NCBI GenBank assembly: GCA_028283985.1
Contig: JANQSQ010000287.1
Span: 1-6,002, forward strand
Source of the DNA: Rhodothermales bacterium
GTDB lineage: Bacteria; Bacteroidota; Rhodothermia; Rhodothermales; VXPQ01
Direction: 5' to 3'
DNA: 6,002 nt
The number at the start of each line of letters is the position of its first letter. Position 1 is the first letter of the stretch. The notes under the pieces were generated by a model. The model had not been told where the DNA came from, searched no databases, and worked only from the letters and a program-made list of their open reading frames with translations. A program made the translations under genes and the position numbers. This document shows positions 5,838-6,002 of this stretch, one piece after another.

Positions 5838-6002
5838 TTACATACACCGGGTCTTGACAGGCAAATGCCCGACGACGTATTCTTCGGGCGAAATCCCCTC
5901 GTCAAAGGGCATAGCCCGGCGCGCACCCCGCCTGAACACACGAAAACCAAATAGATTGGGGGTACTGCTCCGTCTGCCGCTACGCGCCCGCGGGTCAACG
6001 CA
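5838..6002 (-). CDS. Unrecognised open frame entering from the right edge (possible 3' end of a gene)
   Basis: Read on the minus strand from 6002, one frame is open for 54 codons to a TAA at 5840-5838. Its last 24 residues, from an ATG at 5912-5910, read MPFDEGISPEEYVV then GHLPVKTRCM, which has the composition of real protein. The upstream part is Arg-rich (RVFRRGARRA) and looks less protein-like. I recognise no family. It could be the tail of a gene starting outside the window, a remnant of a broken gene, or chance translation of the structured repeat at 5847-5919. It would run convergently towards the LRR gene. Confidence 0.2.
   Translation of the reverse strand, partial: CVDPRARSGRRSSTPNLFGFRVFRRGARRAMPFDEGISPEEYVVGHLPVKTRCM
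5847..5919. repeat. Nested inverted repeats
   Basis: CCGGG (5847-5851) pairs with CCCGG (5915-5919). Inside it, ATGCCCGACGA (5865-5875) pairs with TCGTC and GGGCAT (5899-5912) as an 11-bp stem with one AAA bulge. A competing 6-bp pairing GCCCGA/TCGGGC (5867-5872 with 5884-5889) lies within. It may be an intergenic palindromic element or a structured RNA. The direction of transcription is unknown. Confidence 0.4.
5854..5883 (+). promoter_or_regulatory. Promoter-like hexamer pair pointing right
   Basis: A perfect TTGACA (5854-5859) is followed after 18 bp by TATTCT (5878-5883, 4 of 6 matches). It would transcribe rightward out of the window. The pair sits inside the nested inverted repeats, so symmetry-based control or chance are both possible. 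Confidence 0.25.

Larger units (their letters stand above)
5628..6002. other. Region after the LRR gene without a confident gene
   Basis: This 375-bp stretch holds the likely LRR terminator (5685-5714), a hairpin AGTC/GACT (5656-5671), nested inverted repeats at 5847-5919 and a promoter-like pair at 5854-5883. A 10-bp direct repeat CTCGTCAAAG occurs at 5673-5682 and 5898-5907. The only open frame with protein-like composition is the minus-strand tail at 5838-6002, described separately. Between about 5715 and 5835 I see nothing recognisable. Confidence 0.5.

Noticed and set aside
5570..5998. 142-codon minus-strand open frame overlapping the LRR 3' end
   Set aside because: It is low-complexity and Arg/Ser-rich, overlaps a confident gene and the likely terminator, and has no family resemblance.

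Overview
The window looks like chromosomal DNA from a moderately GC-rich member of the Bacteroidota/FCB assemblage, most like Rhodothermota or Balneolota. The best clue is the C-terminus of the protein at 3999-5627. It carries a NYPNPFNP motif followed by a beta-rich tail ending in TKRMLLVK, the usual form of a type IX secretion (T9SS) sorting domain in those lineages. Weak Shine-Dalgarno sequences in front of most genes fit this. The assignment is an inference from protein features, not from a phylogenetic marker.

Layout. Positions 1-1495 hold three closely spaced minus-strand genes, transcribed in the order pgsA (phosphatidylglycerophosphate synthase), pyrE (orotate phosphoribosyltransferase) and cinA (cut by the left edge). 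Gaps are 31 and 26 bp, so they probably form one operon. A 225-bp divergent control region (1496-1720) separates them from dnaK (1721-3664, plus strand), a complete Hsp70 chaperone. This region contains a plausible dnaK promoter and two perfect inverted repeats, neither of which matches the CIRCE operator. A hairpin just after dnaK is a candidate terminator.

Positions 3665-3998 carry no gene. They hold the dnaK terminator, candidate promoter elements and a run of three predicted hairpins with competing pairings, just ahead of a secreted leucine-rich-repeat (LRR) protein (3999-5627). That protein has a signal peptide, an N-terminal cap, twelve 23-residue repeats in perfect 69-bp register, a thirteenth divergent repeat, a C-terminal cap and the T9SS tail. 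Its scaffold residues are nearly invariant, while the residues expected on the concave binding face vary.

The last 375 bp (5628-6002) contain a likely terminator for the LRR gene. They end in a region of nested inverted repeats overlapping an unrecognised minus-strand reading frame that runs off the right edge.

The housekeeping part (phospholipid and pyrimidine synthesis, nucleotide repair, protein folding) looks conventional. The LRR gene and its leader are the accessory, potentially novel part. No complete undescribed system can be shown from this window alone.
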